Shown: positions 36,151 through 46,100 of the stretch, piece by piece
Layout: each line of letters opens with the position of its first letter
How positions within the stretch are numbered: the first letter of the stretch is position 1
NCBI RefSeq assembly: GCF_000716595.1
Contig: NZ_JNXC01000040.1
Location: forward strand, 124,001 to 188,000
DNA: 64,000 nt
Direction: 5' to 3'
Source: Saccharothrix sp. NRRL B-16314
GTDB lineage: Bacteria > Actinomycetota > Actinomycetes > Mycobacteriales > Pseudonocardiaceae
Notes under the pieces: model-generated
Told to the model about the DNA's origin: nothing
The model's input: only the letters and a program-made list of their open reading frames with translations
Databases searched by the model: none
Made by a program: the position numbers and the translations under genes

Positions 36151-39100
36151 ATGGCGGAACGAAGCGTTGTCCGGAGGGGCCGGATCCGTTGGCTGGCATC
36201 GGTCTGCGTGGCCCTGGTGGCGGCGAGCCTGCTGCAACCGGTGACGTGGGCGCGCGCGGTCGCGGCCGACGTGCCGGGGGTGACTGCGGGGGCGGGGCCG
36301 GTGGACAGGGCGGCGCCCGCGTCCGCGCGCCCCGATGAGGCGGTTCCGCCGGACAAGTGGCCGCCGGTCGTGCCCGTGGGCGTCAAGGCGGGTGGCGGGT
36401 CGGAGCGGCTCTCGTCCCAGGACTGGGAGCGGGTGCGCAAGCCGGGACAAGCGGCGGCCGAGACGGAGGCCGCGGCGGAGGAGGTCTTCGCCGGAGTCCT
36501 GACGCGGTCCGGTTTCGCGCTGGGCGACACCTCGCTGGTGGCCTACTTCGACGTGCGGGAAGGCGGCCGGGCCTGGTCGTCCTGGCGTGCGCGGGTTTAC
36601 GAGACGTCGACGGGGACCGAGCAGGTCTCGACGGTGCTGCCGCGCTCGGAGTTGCAGACCCCGTGTGGTGCCGTGCGGCAGTTCTGCCGCACGTTCGGCG
36701 CAGCCGAGGGCTGGGCTCTCGACGCGGGCAAGGAGTACTTCGTCACGCTGGCGGCCATCCTGGACGAGGGCGGAGAGGTCGTGTCCGCGCCGGGGCCGAA
36801 CACGCGTCCGCGCACGACGGTCGTGCCGCCGGAGATCCCGGTCGAGCAGACGTCCGGCTGCGGCTGCGGGTCGGCGTTGAGCACGACCGCCGCGCGGCAG
36901 GCGTTCCGCGGCGACGGCGTGAACACGGCGACCGGCGCGTTCACCCGCATCGAGCCGGACCTGGCGATGGCCTCGTTCGGCGTCCCGTTCTCCTCCACCC
37001 GGGTCTACTCCTCCACGCTGACCCAGACCGGGTTGTTCGGTCCGGGGTGGGCGTGGTCCTACGGGATGCGCGTGACGCAGACCGGCGACGGCGCGATCGT
37101 GCTGGCGGACGACGGCGCGAGCGTGCTGTACCGGCTGGTCGACGGCGCCTACAAGCGTCCGCCGGGTGTGCGCTCGACGTTGCGGAAGACCGACGCGGGC
37201 TGGGAACTGGTCACGGTGAACCAGCTGGTCTACGGCTTCGACGCCGAGGGCCGCCTGGTGTCCGTCCGCTCGCCGCGCGGCGTGGGTGTGTCGCTCGCGT
37301 ACGGGGAGCGGGAGATCACGGTCACCGACCCGTCCGGTCGGGTGGCGCGTGCCCGGGTCGAAGGCGGGCTGATCCGTTCGATCACGCTGCCCGACCACCG
37401 CAAGGTGCACTACGACTACGACGAAGCCGGACGGCTCGCGGTCTACAAGGACCCCCGTGGCGGCCAGTGGCGCTACGCCTACTCGGCCGAGGGTCGGCTG
37501 ACCGAGGTGCAGGACCCGCAACCGCACCGCACCACGTTGGTCCGCAACGAGTACGACGCGGCCGGCCGCATGTCGCGGCAGCTCGACGCGATGGGCAACG
37601 CCACCGCGTTCGCCTGGAACGCGGCCGGGCAGGAGGCGACCACGACCGACGCGGACGGCGTCGTGACCCGCGACGGGTACCGCGGCAACGTGCTGCTCTA
37701 CAGCAGGCGCGGTGCCGGCGACACCGACAACCACCGCTACGACGGCTCGCTCAACCGCAACCTGCTGGTCAACGGCAACCACAACCAGCACGAGTCGCAG
37801 CACGACGTGAACGGCAACCCGACCCGGGGCGTCGCTCCGCAGGGGTTCGACGAGAAGACCAAGTACGACGAGCGGAACAACCCGATCGAGTTCACCGACG
37901 CCAGGGGCAACGTCTGGAAGAACACCTACAACGAGTTCGACGAGCTCGTCCGCAGCACCGACGCCGAGAACCACTCGATCAGCCACACCTACGACGAGCG
38001 CGGCCTGCGCACCACGACGACCGACCAGCGCGGCAAGGTCACCCGGTACGAGTACATCCCGGCCGGCCAGGCCAACTCCGGGCTGCCCTCGGCCGTCGTC
38101 TCGCCCGAAGGGCGGCGCACGGAGGTCGAGTACGACGCCACCGGCCGCCGGATCGCCTCGACCGACCCGCGCGGGACGGTGGCGGGAGCCGACCGCCGGG
38201 CGTTCACCACCCACTTCCGCTTCGACGCGCAGGACCGCGTGGTCGAGGTGTCCGAGCCGGGCAAGCGGCACCCGTGGCGAACGCACTACGACGAGGTCGG
38301 CCGGACCAGCAGCACCGTGAACCCCGAGCAGGTGAAGGTCGAGTACCACTACCTCGACAACGGGCGGCTGGAGAAGGTCACCGATCCGCGCAAGACCAAG
38401 TCGATCACCTACACCAACGCTGGCCGCCGGGCGTCGGTCCGGATCGAGATGGGCCACCACGAGGCCGACATCATCACCTCGTACCGCTACAACGCCAAGG
38501 GCCTGCTGCACCAGACGATCTCGCCGCGCGGCAACGTGCCGGGCGCGGTCGAAGCGGACTTCACCACCACCTACCGCTACGACGCCAACGACAACCTCGT
38601 GCGCATCTCGCGCCCGTACCCGGGCGGCAAGGTCGTCCACAAGGACATCAAGGTCGACGAGCTGGACCGCACCACGTCCACGGTGGACGAGTTCAACAAG
38701 CCCTCGACGTTCCAGCGGGACAACGGCGGCCACGTCACCGCGACCACCGACACCCTCGGCCGCAACCTGTCCATGGGGTACGACCGGAACGGCAGGCAGA
38801 CGTCGAAGACCGACGCCGGCCGCAACACCACGAAGTCGACCTACGACGAGGCGGGCAACAAGATCCGCCAGGAGAACGCCACCGGCGGCGTCACCACGTG
38901 GGCCTACAGCGACGACGGCCTGCTGCTCAGCACCACCGAACCGCGCGGCAACGTCGCGGGCGCCGACCGGGAGCGGTTCACCACCCACTTCGAGTACGAC
39001 CTCGCGGGCAACCGCACCAAGGTGATCGACCCCCTCGACCACACCACCGTCTCCACCTACGACGCCAACAACCGGCTCACCTCGGTCACCGACGCCAACA

Positions 39101-41493
39101 ACCACACCACGAACTACCTGTACCGGGAGGACAACCAGATCCAGAGCGTCCACGCGCCGGACGCCAAGTTCGCCCCGCACACGCCGGGCCTCGAGTCCAC
39201 CATCTACCGCTACTACGCGGACGGGATGCTCGAGGCGATCCGCGACCCGAACAACCACGTGCGGCGCATCGAGTACGACCGGGCCGGGCGACCCACCACG
39301 ACCACCGACCCGAACGGCCGCCAGGTCGAGGCGACCTACGACGTGGAGAACAACCTCGTCTCCGCCATCACCAAGGGCGGGCACGAACGGCTCAGCGACG
39401 CCGAACGGGCCAAGCGGACCATCGTCGACACCTACGACATCGTCGGCCGCCGGGTCAGCCGCGCCCTCGGCGACAGCGGACCGAAGTACACGTGGGCCTA
39501 CGACGCCAAGGACCGCATCACCGCCTACGGCGACCCGCTCGGCGTGCGGAAGGTCTCCTACGACGACGAGGACCAGATCACCCGCGTCACCCGTGAGGAG
39601 GCGGGCGGGCGGACCGAGACGTTCGACTACGACTACGACCAGCGCGGCAACATCACCACCCGCGCGTACCCCGACGGGACCCGCGTCACCGGGGGCTACG
39701 ACGCCGACAGCAGGATGTCCGAGCTGACCGTGAGCGGTGGCAGCGCGGGGGCCGCCGCGGCCACGTGGCGGTTCGGCTACGACGTCGCCGGCCGCCGCAC
39801 CAGCACCACCCTGCCCGTCGCCACCGGCGTGGTCGAACGCCGCACCTACGACGACGCGGGCCGCCTCACCGCCATCGGCACCGACCGCACGCCCGGTACC
39901 GGCCCGCGGGTGGACGTCCAGGACCCGATCTCGGCCTTCAAGCTCGACCTCGACCCCGTGGGCAACCCGATCAAGGTCACCACGACCCGCGGTGGCGTGT
40001 CCGAGGCCGTCGCCTACGCCTACGACCCGGCCGACCGCGTCACCTCCGCCTGCTACGCCGCGGCCGACTGCGGGGTCGACGCCCCGGCCGCCGGGCGCAT
40101 CGACTACAGCTACGACCTGGTCGGCAACCGCCTCACCCAGAAGCGCACGGGCAACGCCGGCAGCGACACGACGTTCTACAAGTACGACGCCGCCGACCAG
40201 CTCATCAAGCGCATCGTCACCCCGCACCGCGCCGGCAGCGCGCCGGACGGCGAGGCGAGCGGGTGGCCCGGCACGGTCACCGAGTACGGCTACGACATCA
40301 ACGGCAACCAGACCAGGGCCGGCCGCGACACCTTCACCTACAACCTCGACAACACCCTGGCCACCGCCACCACCGGTGGCCGCACCACCGCGTTCTCCTA
40401 CGACGCCACCGGCCTGCGCCTGGCCGCCACCTCCGGCAAGGAGCAAGCCGCCACCACCCAGCGCTGGACCTGGGACGTCAACGGCACCCTGCCCCAGATC
40501 GTCCTCGACACCACGACCAACGCCACGGGCGCCACCACCGAACGCCGTGGCTTCACCTACGGTCCCGACGACGAACCGATGGCGCTGCTCGACCCCGCCA
40601 CCGGCGCCCACCCGTACACGCACGACTGGCTGGGCGGCACGGCCAACATGCTCAGCCCGTCCGGCGTCCCGGAAGCGGGCTACGACTACGACCCGTTCGG
40701 CAACCCGCGCGAGGGCGACACCCTCAAGCCGCAGGAACCGGCAGGTCCGGCCAACCCGCTGCGGTACACCGGCGCCTACCAGGACCCGACTTCGGGTGAG
40801 GGCAACTACTACCTCCGTGCCCGCAACTACAACCCCGACACCGGGCGCTTCACCAGCACCGACCCCATGCCCCAACCGGGGCCCGCCATCTCCTCCTACG
40901 CCTACGCCGAGAACAACCCGCTGTCCTACACCGATCCCACCGGCGCGGTGGTCGACGCGGGTGGTGGCGGCGGCTCGTCGTCCGAGACAGGCGCCACCGA
41001 GCCGGCCGGCCCCAGCCCGGAGGACGTCGCCAAGGCGCAGCAGATCCAGAGCAAGAGCCTTCTCGACGTCATCCTGGAGGCGGGCGGCCAGATCCTCATG
41101 GAGTTCCTGGGGATCAACGACATCGTCAACTGCCTCAAGGGCGACATCGGCGCCTGCGTCTCCGTGGTCATCGGCGCCCTGCGGCCAAGAAGGCCGCGGC
41201 GAAGGCGGCGGAACGCGCCAAGCAACTCGCCGCGAAGGCCAAAGCGGCTACGAAGAAGAAGCCTGACCGGGGTTGCAAGAAGCACAGCTTCGTCGCCGGC
41301 ACCCGAGTGCTGCTCGCGGGTGGCGAGACCAAGCCGATCGAGCGGGTCGTGCCGGGCGACGCCGTGGCGACGACCGATCCGGCGACCGGGCGTACCGGGG
41401 CTCAGCAGGTCGTCCGCACGATTCGCACCGACGACGACGAGAACTACGTCGATCTGGTTGTGCGGGACGCGAACGGCGCACCGAGCACCGTGA
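36151..41493 (+). CDS. RHS/YD-repeat polymorphic toxin carrier (N-terminal part of a frameshifted gene)
   Basis: The ATG at 36151 follows GGGGGAG by 2-3 nt and precedes a signal/transmembrane segment (IRWLASVCVALVAASLLQ). A DUF6531 domain starts near residue 235 (SGCGCGS...GDGVNTATGAFTR). Many YD repeats (about 385-1500, e.g. YDEAGRLAVYKD, YDYDQRGNI) form the RHS shell, closed by the RHS core LRYTGAYQDPTSGEGNYYLRAR (read in parts, about 1535-1600) ending NNPLSYTDPTG. Near 41179-41181 the frame breaks: the sensible continuation is in the frame one base earlier, so the last ~100 Arg/Ser/Pro-rich residues to 41493 are out-of-frame junk. The rest of the protein (Hint and toxin) is listed separately. 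The carrier delivers the C-terminal toxin to rival cells. Confidence 0.85.
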   Translation: MAERSVVRRGRIRWLASVCVALVAASLLQPVTWARAVAADVPGVTAGAGPVDRAAPASARPDEAVPPDKWPPVVPVGVKAGGGSERLSSQDWERVRKPGQAAAETEAAAEEVFAGVLTRSGFALGDTSLVAYFDVREGGRAWSSWRARVYETSTGTEQVSTVLPRSELQTPCGAVRQFCRTFGAAEGWALDAGKEYFVTLAAILDEGGEVVSAPGPNTRPRTTVVPPEIPVEQTSGCGCGSALSTTAARQAFRGDGVNTATGAFTRIEPDLAMASFGVPFSSTRVYSSTLTQTGLFGPGWAWSYGMRVTQTGDGAIVLADDGASVLYRLVDGAYKRPPGVRSTLRKTDAGWELVTVNQLVYGFDAEGRLVSVRSPRGVGVSLAYGEREITVTDPSGRVARARVEGGLIRSITLPDHRKVHYDYDEAGRLAVYKDPRGGQWRYAYSAEGRLTEVQDPQPHRTTLVRNEYDAAGRMSRQLDAMGNATAFAWNAAGQEATTTDADGVVTRDGYRGNVLLYSRRGAGDTDNHRYDGSLNRNLLVNGNHNQHESQHDVNGNPTRGVAPQGFDEKTKYDERNNPIEFTDARGNVWKNTYNEFDELVRSTDAENHSISHTYDERGLRTTTTDQRGKVTRYEYIPAGQANSGLPSAVVSPEGRRTEVEYDATGRRIASTDPRGTVAGADRRAFTTHFRFDAQDRVVEVSEPGKRHPWRTHYDEVGRTSSTVNPEQVKVEYHYLDNGRLEKVTDPRKTKSITYTNAGRRASVRIEMGHHEADIITSYRYNAKGLLHQTISPRGNVPGAVEADFTTTYRYDANDNLVRISRPYPGGKVVHKDIKVDELDRTTSTVDEFNKPSTFQRDNGGHVTATTDTLGRNLSMGYDRNGRQTSKTDAGRNTTKSTYDEAGNKIRQENATGGVTTWAYSDDGLLLSTTEPRGNVAGADRERFTTHFEYDLAGNRTKVIDPLDHTTVSTYDANNRLTSVTDANNHTTNYLYREDNQIQSVHAPDAKFAPHTPGLESTIYRYYADGMLEAIRDPNNHVRRIEYDRAGRPTTTTDPNGRQVEATYDVENNLVSAITKGGHERLSDAERAKRTIVDTYDIVGRRVSRALGDSGPKYTWAYDAKDRITAYGDPLGVRKVSYDDEDQITRVTREEAGGRTETFDYDYDQRGNITTRAYPDGTRVTGGYDADSRMSELTVSGGSAGAAAATWRFGYDVAGRRTSTTLPVATGVVERRTYDDAGRLTAIGTDRTPGTGPRVDVQDPISAFKLDLDPVGNPIKVTTTRGGVSEAVAYAYDPADRVTSACYAAADCGVDAPAAGRIDYSYDLVGNRLTQKRTGNAGSDTTFYKYDAADQLIKRIVTPHRAGSAPDGEASGWPGTVTEYGYDINGNQTRAGRDTFTYNLDNTLATATTGGRTTAFSYDATGLRLAATSGKEQAATTQRWTWDVNGTLPQIVLDTTTNATGATTERRGFTYGPDDEPMALLDPATGAHPYTHDWLGGTANMLSPSGVPEAGYDYDPFGNPREGDTLKPQEPAGPANPLRYTGAYQDPTSGEGNYYLRARNYNPDTGRFTSTDPMPQPGPAISSYAYAENNPLSYTDPTGAVVDAGGGGGSSSETGATEPAGPSPEDVAKAQQIQSKSLLDVILEAGGQILMEFLGINDIVNCLKGDIGACVSVVIGALRPRRPRRRRRNAPSNSPRRPKRLRRRSLTGVARSTASSPAPECCSRVARPSRSSGSCRATPWRRPIRRPGVPGLSRSSARFAPTTTRTTSIWLCGTRTAHRAP
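41179..41181 (+). other. One-base frameshift in the RHS gene
   Basis: Up to the GCC codon at 41176-41178 the RHS frame reads VVIGA. From GCG at 41181 the neighbouring frame reads AAKKAAAKAAERAKQ and goes on into the Hint domain. One base is missing between them (CT instead of CTN). No slippery heptamer is seen, so a programmed shift is unlikely. It is either a real inactivating deletion or a sequencing error. Confidence 0.8.
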
Positions 41494-42095
41494 CGGCGAC
41501 GGGCAACCACCCGTTCTGGTCGGTGACCGCGGGCCGCTGGGTCGACGCGGGTCGGTTGACGCCCGGTGACCTGCTCCGCACGTCCGCCGGCACGCACGTC
41601 CAGCTCGATGCCGTCCGACCGCACCGTGCCGTCCGGCGCACCCACGACCTGACGGTCGACCACGTCCACACGTACTTCGTGGTGGCGGGTGGCGTCGCCC
41701 TCCTGGTGCACAACGAGGACGTCGTCGTCGGCGACGTCTGCTTCATCGAATTCGACAAGAGCAAGACCGCGGCCCACGCGGGCGGCGACTTCACCCTCAG
41801 CGGCTACGCCAGCAAGGTGCCGGCGGGGTTCGTCCGGGCGAGTCTCGACGATGTCCTCAAGGTGCAGGAGTCGATCGGCAAGGAACGCGTGCCCCACTTG
41901 ATGGACAACAACGCGGGTCCTGGTGCGTACTTCCTGTCGCACGCCGAGAAGCAGGCCCACGTGCTGAGGCCCGGCGAGCCGATCACCGTCACCAGGCCGA
42001 TGTGCGACGACTGCTTCGACTTCTTCACGGCATTGGGCCGGGCCGGTCACCCGACCCGCGTGACCGATCCCAGCGGCACTTACACGTTCCCCTGA
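41181..42095 (+). CDS. Hint domain and deaminase-like toxin (C-terminal part of the frameshifted RHS gene)
   Basis: This is the in-frame continuation of the RHS gene after the shift; on its own the first start codon is a GTG at 41307, inside the Hint domain. A Lys/Ala-rich linker leads to Cys at 41274 and FVAGTRVLLAGGETKPIERV, the start of a Hint self-cleavage domain that ends in VALLVHNE (His-Asn at the cleavage point). The released tip (about 125 residues) has a zinc-deaminase signature: HAEKQ (His at 41940, Glu at 41946) and a CDDC pair (Cys at 42003 and 42012), then a GRAGHPTRVTDPSGTY end. This resembles nucleic-acid deaminase toxins of the DYW/SCP1.201/YwqJ group. The exact family and target (DNA, RNA or nucleotide) are inferred. 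Confidence 0.75.
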   Translation, partial: AAKKAAAKAAERAKQLAAKAKAATKKKPDRGCKKHSFVAGTRVLLAGGETKPIERVVPGDAVATTDPATGRTGAQQVVRTIRTDDDENYVDLVVRDANGAPSTVTATGNHPFWSVTAGRWVDAGRLTPGDLLRTSAGTHVQLDAVRPHRAVRRTHDLTVDHVHTYFVVAGGVALLVHNEDVVVGDVCFIEFDKSKTAAHAGGDFTLSGYASKVPAGFVRASLDDVLKVQESIGKERVPHLMDNNAGPGAYFLSHAEKQAHVLRPGEPITVTRPMCDDCFDFFTALGRAGHPTRVTDPSGTYTFP

Positions 42096-42176
42096 CGGGT
42101 GGCGTGGCGGGCACCTCCCGGGGCCGGCCACCTCGTAAGCTCGGGCAGATCGACGGCGGGGCGTTGGAGGAAGCGG

Positions 42177-42938
42177 ATGGGTGATCGGCGAACGGATGTC
42201 GTGGCGCGCTGTGAGGAGTTGTTCGCGCTCGTGACGTCCGGGAGGTCCGAGTCCTGGGACGACTTGCGGAAGCTGCTACCTGAACTGAACGAGGTGTGCG
42301 CCGCGGGGAGGCACGACGCGCAGGCGTTGCTCGGCGGCATCTGCCTGGAGCTGCTCGGCGACACCGCGAACGCGCTCCGCTTGTTCGAGGCGTCCGCCGC
42401 AGGTGACTGGCCGGCGGGGCAGCGCGGACTGGGGCACATGCTGGCCTCGGGTGCCGGTGTCGAGCGGGACCCGGCGCGCGCACGCTCGCTGTTCGAACGG
42501 GCCGCGGCGGCGGGGGACGCCTTCGCGGCGTTCAACCTGGCCTCGATCCTGCGGCGGGAAGGCGGCGACGACGAGCGGGTGATCGAACTGCTGGGCCGGG
42601 CATCGTCGGGCGGTGTGGCGGAAGCGTCCGTCGCGCTGGCATCGCGGGCTGAGGGCAAGGAGGAGGCGCGACGGCTCTACGCCCTCGCAGCAGAGCATGG
42701 CTCGGCGGAGGCGATGCCGGTGCTGGCCGCCTGGTGCAGGGACGGCGTCGGCGGTCCGGTCGATCCCGTGCAGGCGGTGCGCTGGTTCCTCTCGATGCTC
42801 GACCACGGCGACGGAGACGGCGTGCACGAGGCGATCGCGCTGGCCCGGACCATGGAGGTCGAGGACATCCGGCTCGCGGCGAACCTCGCCGGGCGGCCCG
42901 CCGACGGGGACGCGCTGATCCACGCGGCGAAGAAGTAG
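42177..42938 (+). CDS. Sel1-repeat protein, probable immunity protein for the deaminase toxin
   Basis: A 253-residue protein. The ATG at 42177 follows GGAGGAAG; an upstream start at 42099 would add an unsupported tail. It consists of Sel1-like (TPR-type) repeats of about 36 residues: LLGGICLELLGDTANALRLF, GLGHMLASGAGVERDPARAR, NLASILRREGGDDERVIELL, ALAAEHGSAEAMPVLAAW. No signal peptide. Sel1 and ankyrin repeat proteins are known immunity types in polymorphic toxin systems. It lies 81 bp after the toxin gene on the same strand, where the immunity gene is expected. The pairing is inferred from position. Confidence 0.8.
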   Translation: MGDRRTDVVARCEELFALVTSGRSESWDDLRKLLPELNEVCAAGRHDAQALLGGICLELLGDTANALRLFEASAAGDWPAGQRGLGHMLASGAGVERDPARARSLFERAAAAGDAFAAFNLASILRREGGDDERVIELLGRASSGGVAEASVALASRAEGKEEARRLYALAAEHGSAEAMPVLAAWCRDGVGGPVDPVQAVRWFLSMLDHGDGDGVHEAIALARTMEVEDIRLAANLAGRPADGDALIHAAKK

Positions 42939-43124
42939 GGCGACGCCCATCGACCTCCTGGAGCAGCCGGCTCGCGGCGCCGGTCTACGCCCCCGTGACG
43001 TTCGGACGAGCGACGCGGTGTGTCGCTAGACCAGGTGAGTGACAGACGGGTGCCGACGTAACGAGCGGGATGCCGTTCCCCGAACAGGCTAGGGAAGACC
43101 GCCGCCTGATGAGGGGGACACCGC

Positions 43125-46100
43125 ATGTTCGCTCGCGCCGGGTTACGCCGCAGACCGAGACCCAGGGGACGCGCCGGGGTAGCCCTCCTCGCCGTCCTCG
43201 CCCTGATCGGCATCGGGTTGACGCCACCCGAGCTGTTCAGGCCGGTCCGCCCGACCTCGGCGGGCGACGGCTCGGTGACCGCGCCGGACCACCCCGAAGG
43301 TGCCGCGTTCAACCCCAACCAGCTCAAGGGCATCAAGGCCGCCGACCCGACGAGCGGGGTCAACCTCGTCTCCGCGCCCAGCCCGAACAACATGGGCGAC
43401 GCCCGGCTGTCGTACCCGCTGGAGGTGCCGCCGGGCCGGGCGGGGATGCAGCCGCAGCTCGGCGTCCAGTACAACTCCGCCGGCGGCAACGGCTGGACCG
43501 GTGTCGGCTGGGACCTCGCCCAGGCCGCGATCACCCTCGACACCCGCTGGGGCGTGCCGCGCTACCACGCCGGCCTGGAAACCGAGACCTACCTGCTCAA
43601 CGGCGAGCAGCTCACCCCCGTCGCGCACCGCGGCGAGCTCCAGGCGCGCACCGCCGAGAAGGTGTTCCACACCCGCGTCGAGGGACGGTTCGACAAGATC
43701 GTCCGGCACGGCGACCACCCCACCAACTACTGGTGGGAGGTCGTGGACCGGGAGGGCACGCGGTCGGTCTTCGGCGGCGACCAGACGTCCACGCTGGCCG
43801 ACGCGTCCGGCAACATCGCCACCTGGGCGCTGCGCGAGACCCGTGACACCAACGACAACTTCGTGCGCTACCACAGCGTCCGCGTCGAGGACGCCGGTGT
43901 CGCGGGCGGATCGGTGCCGGGCGCCAACCTGTACCCCGCGAAGATTACCTACACCGGGCACGGCGACACCGAGGGCCGCTACTCGGTCACCTTCACCCGT
44001 GACCGCGACCGGGGCGAACCGCGCCGCGGCGACGTGCAGATCGAGGCCCGCTCCGGGTTCAAGCGGGTCACCGCCGACCTGTTGCGGCGGGTCGAGGTGA
44101 AGGTGGACGACACCCTGGTCCGCGCCTACGAGCTGGAGTACCGCCAGGGCGCGTTCGCGAAGACGCTGCTCGGCTCGGTCAGCCAGTTCGACGCGAACAA
44201 CACCCGCTTCAACACCCACACGTTCGACTACTTCGACGACATCCGCGACGCCTCCGGCGGGTACGACGCGTTCGACGCGGCGGGCAACTGGGCCGTCGCC
44301 GACGACGACCTGGGCGTGAACGTCCGCGACGGCGAGGCCAGTGCGCTCTCGGCGACCACGTCGACGAGCGCGGGCGGTCACCTGTACGTCGGCTACAACC
44401 CGACCTCGGTGAGCAAGTCGAACTCCGCGGGCGTCAAGGTCGGCTACAACTCCGGCTCCTCCGACGGCCTGCTCGCGCTCGCCGACGTCAACGGCGACAA
44501 CCTGCCCGACAAGGTGTTCCGCTCCGGCGGTGGCGTGTTCTACCGCCCCAACGAGTCGGGCCCGGACGGGCAGACCAGGTTCGGTGACACCCCGATCCGC
44601 CTGACGAACCTGCCGGGCATCTCCACCGAGAAGACCCGGTCCGGCACCGTCGGCATCGAGTCCTACTTCGGCGTGGCGGCACAGCTGGACTACGTCTCCA
44701 CGACCACCACGTCCGACCGCTACTTCACCGACGTCAACGGCGACGGCATCACCGACCTGGTGAACAACGGCGGCGTCCTGTTCGGCCACCTCGACGCCGA
44801 CGGCCGGCCCGCCTACAGCGCAGACAGCGGCGACACCGGCGTCCCCGTGGGCGACGGCACCGCGTCCGGCACGATCGTCGGCGACCAGACCGCCGAGTTC
44901 GAGCGCCAGGTCGACGCGTTCCCGCTGCTGGACGGCGTGCGCCGCTGGGTGGCGCCGTTCGACGGCACGGTCCGCGTGGACGGCCGCGTGAAGCTGGTGC
45001 AGGACACGAGCCCTGAACGGCAGGCGTACCGCTCGGCGGACGGCGTCCGGGTGGCCGTCCAGCACCAGGACACCGAGCTGTGGTCGCAGCGCATCGGCCC
45101 GGACGACTACATCGAGTTCGCGCCGACGGGCACCGAAGACATCGCCGTGCGCAAGGGCGAGGCGCTGTTCTTCCGCGTGCAGTCCGTGCTCGACGGCCGC
45201 TACGACACGGTCGCGTGGGACCCGAAGGTCACCTACACCGGCGTCCCGGCGAGCACCGACGTCAACGGCCTGGCCAACGACACCTACCTCGCGTCCCGCG
45301 ACTTCACGCTCGGCGGTCGTCCGTCGGTCGTCGTCGCGCCGCTGACCGGCACGCTGCACCTGTCCGGTGACGTCACCAAGTCCGGTCCCACGACGGACGA
45401 CGTGACGGTCGTGGTTACCCGCAACGGGTCCGACGTCTACAGCCACACGCTGGCACGCGGCAGTGCCGGCACCGCATCGATCGACCTGGACATCCCGGTC
45501 ACCGCGGAGGACACCCTGTCCTGGCGGCTGAAGGTCGACTCGCCGGTCGACGCCGGGACGCTGCGCTGGGTGCCGCGCGCCCATTACACGGCGGCGCAGG
45601 GCGTCGACTCGGTGGTGGACGGCGACGGCAACCCGACGCTGGTCATCCACCCGCCGTACGACCTGGACATGTACCCGGTGTCCACGCTGACCGCACCGCA
45701 GGCGTCGTACACGGCGACGCAGGGCGGCACCGTCACCGTCGAACCGGCGCTGACCTTCGACTTCGCAGGTCAGGCCACGGACACCCGGGTCGTCTTCACG
45801 GTCAAGAAGCGCGGCGAGCTGCTGGCCAAGCGGGTGATCGACGTGGTGGACGGACAGGTGCCCGACCCGGCGTCGCTGCGCATCACCGCCGAGGTCGCCC
45901 AGGGCGACGAGCTGTTCTTCGACTTCGCCACCCTCGACACCGCCCTGCCGGCGCGGTTGACGGGCCAGTCGGCGTCCCTCTCCTACGACGGCACGAACTT
46001 CACCGCCGTGCCCAGCGCCCTGCACGCCTCCGCCGAGCAGGGTGCGTTCGCGCAGCCGTACCGGGGCTGGGGCACCGTGGGCTACCAGGGCAACCGCGAC

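Noticed and set aside
41170..41190. Programmed ribosomal frameshift in the RHS gene
   Set aside because: No slippery heptamer or downstream pseudoknot is evident; a plain one-base loss explains the break.
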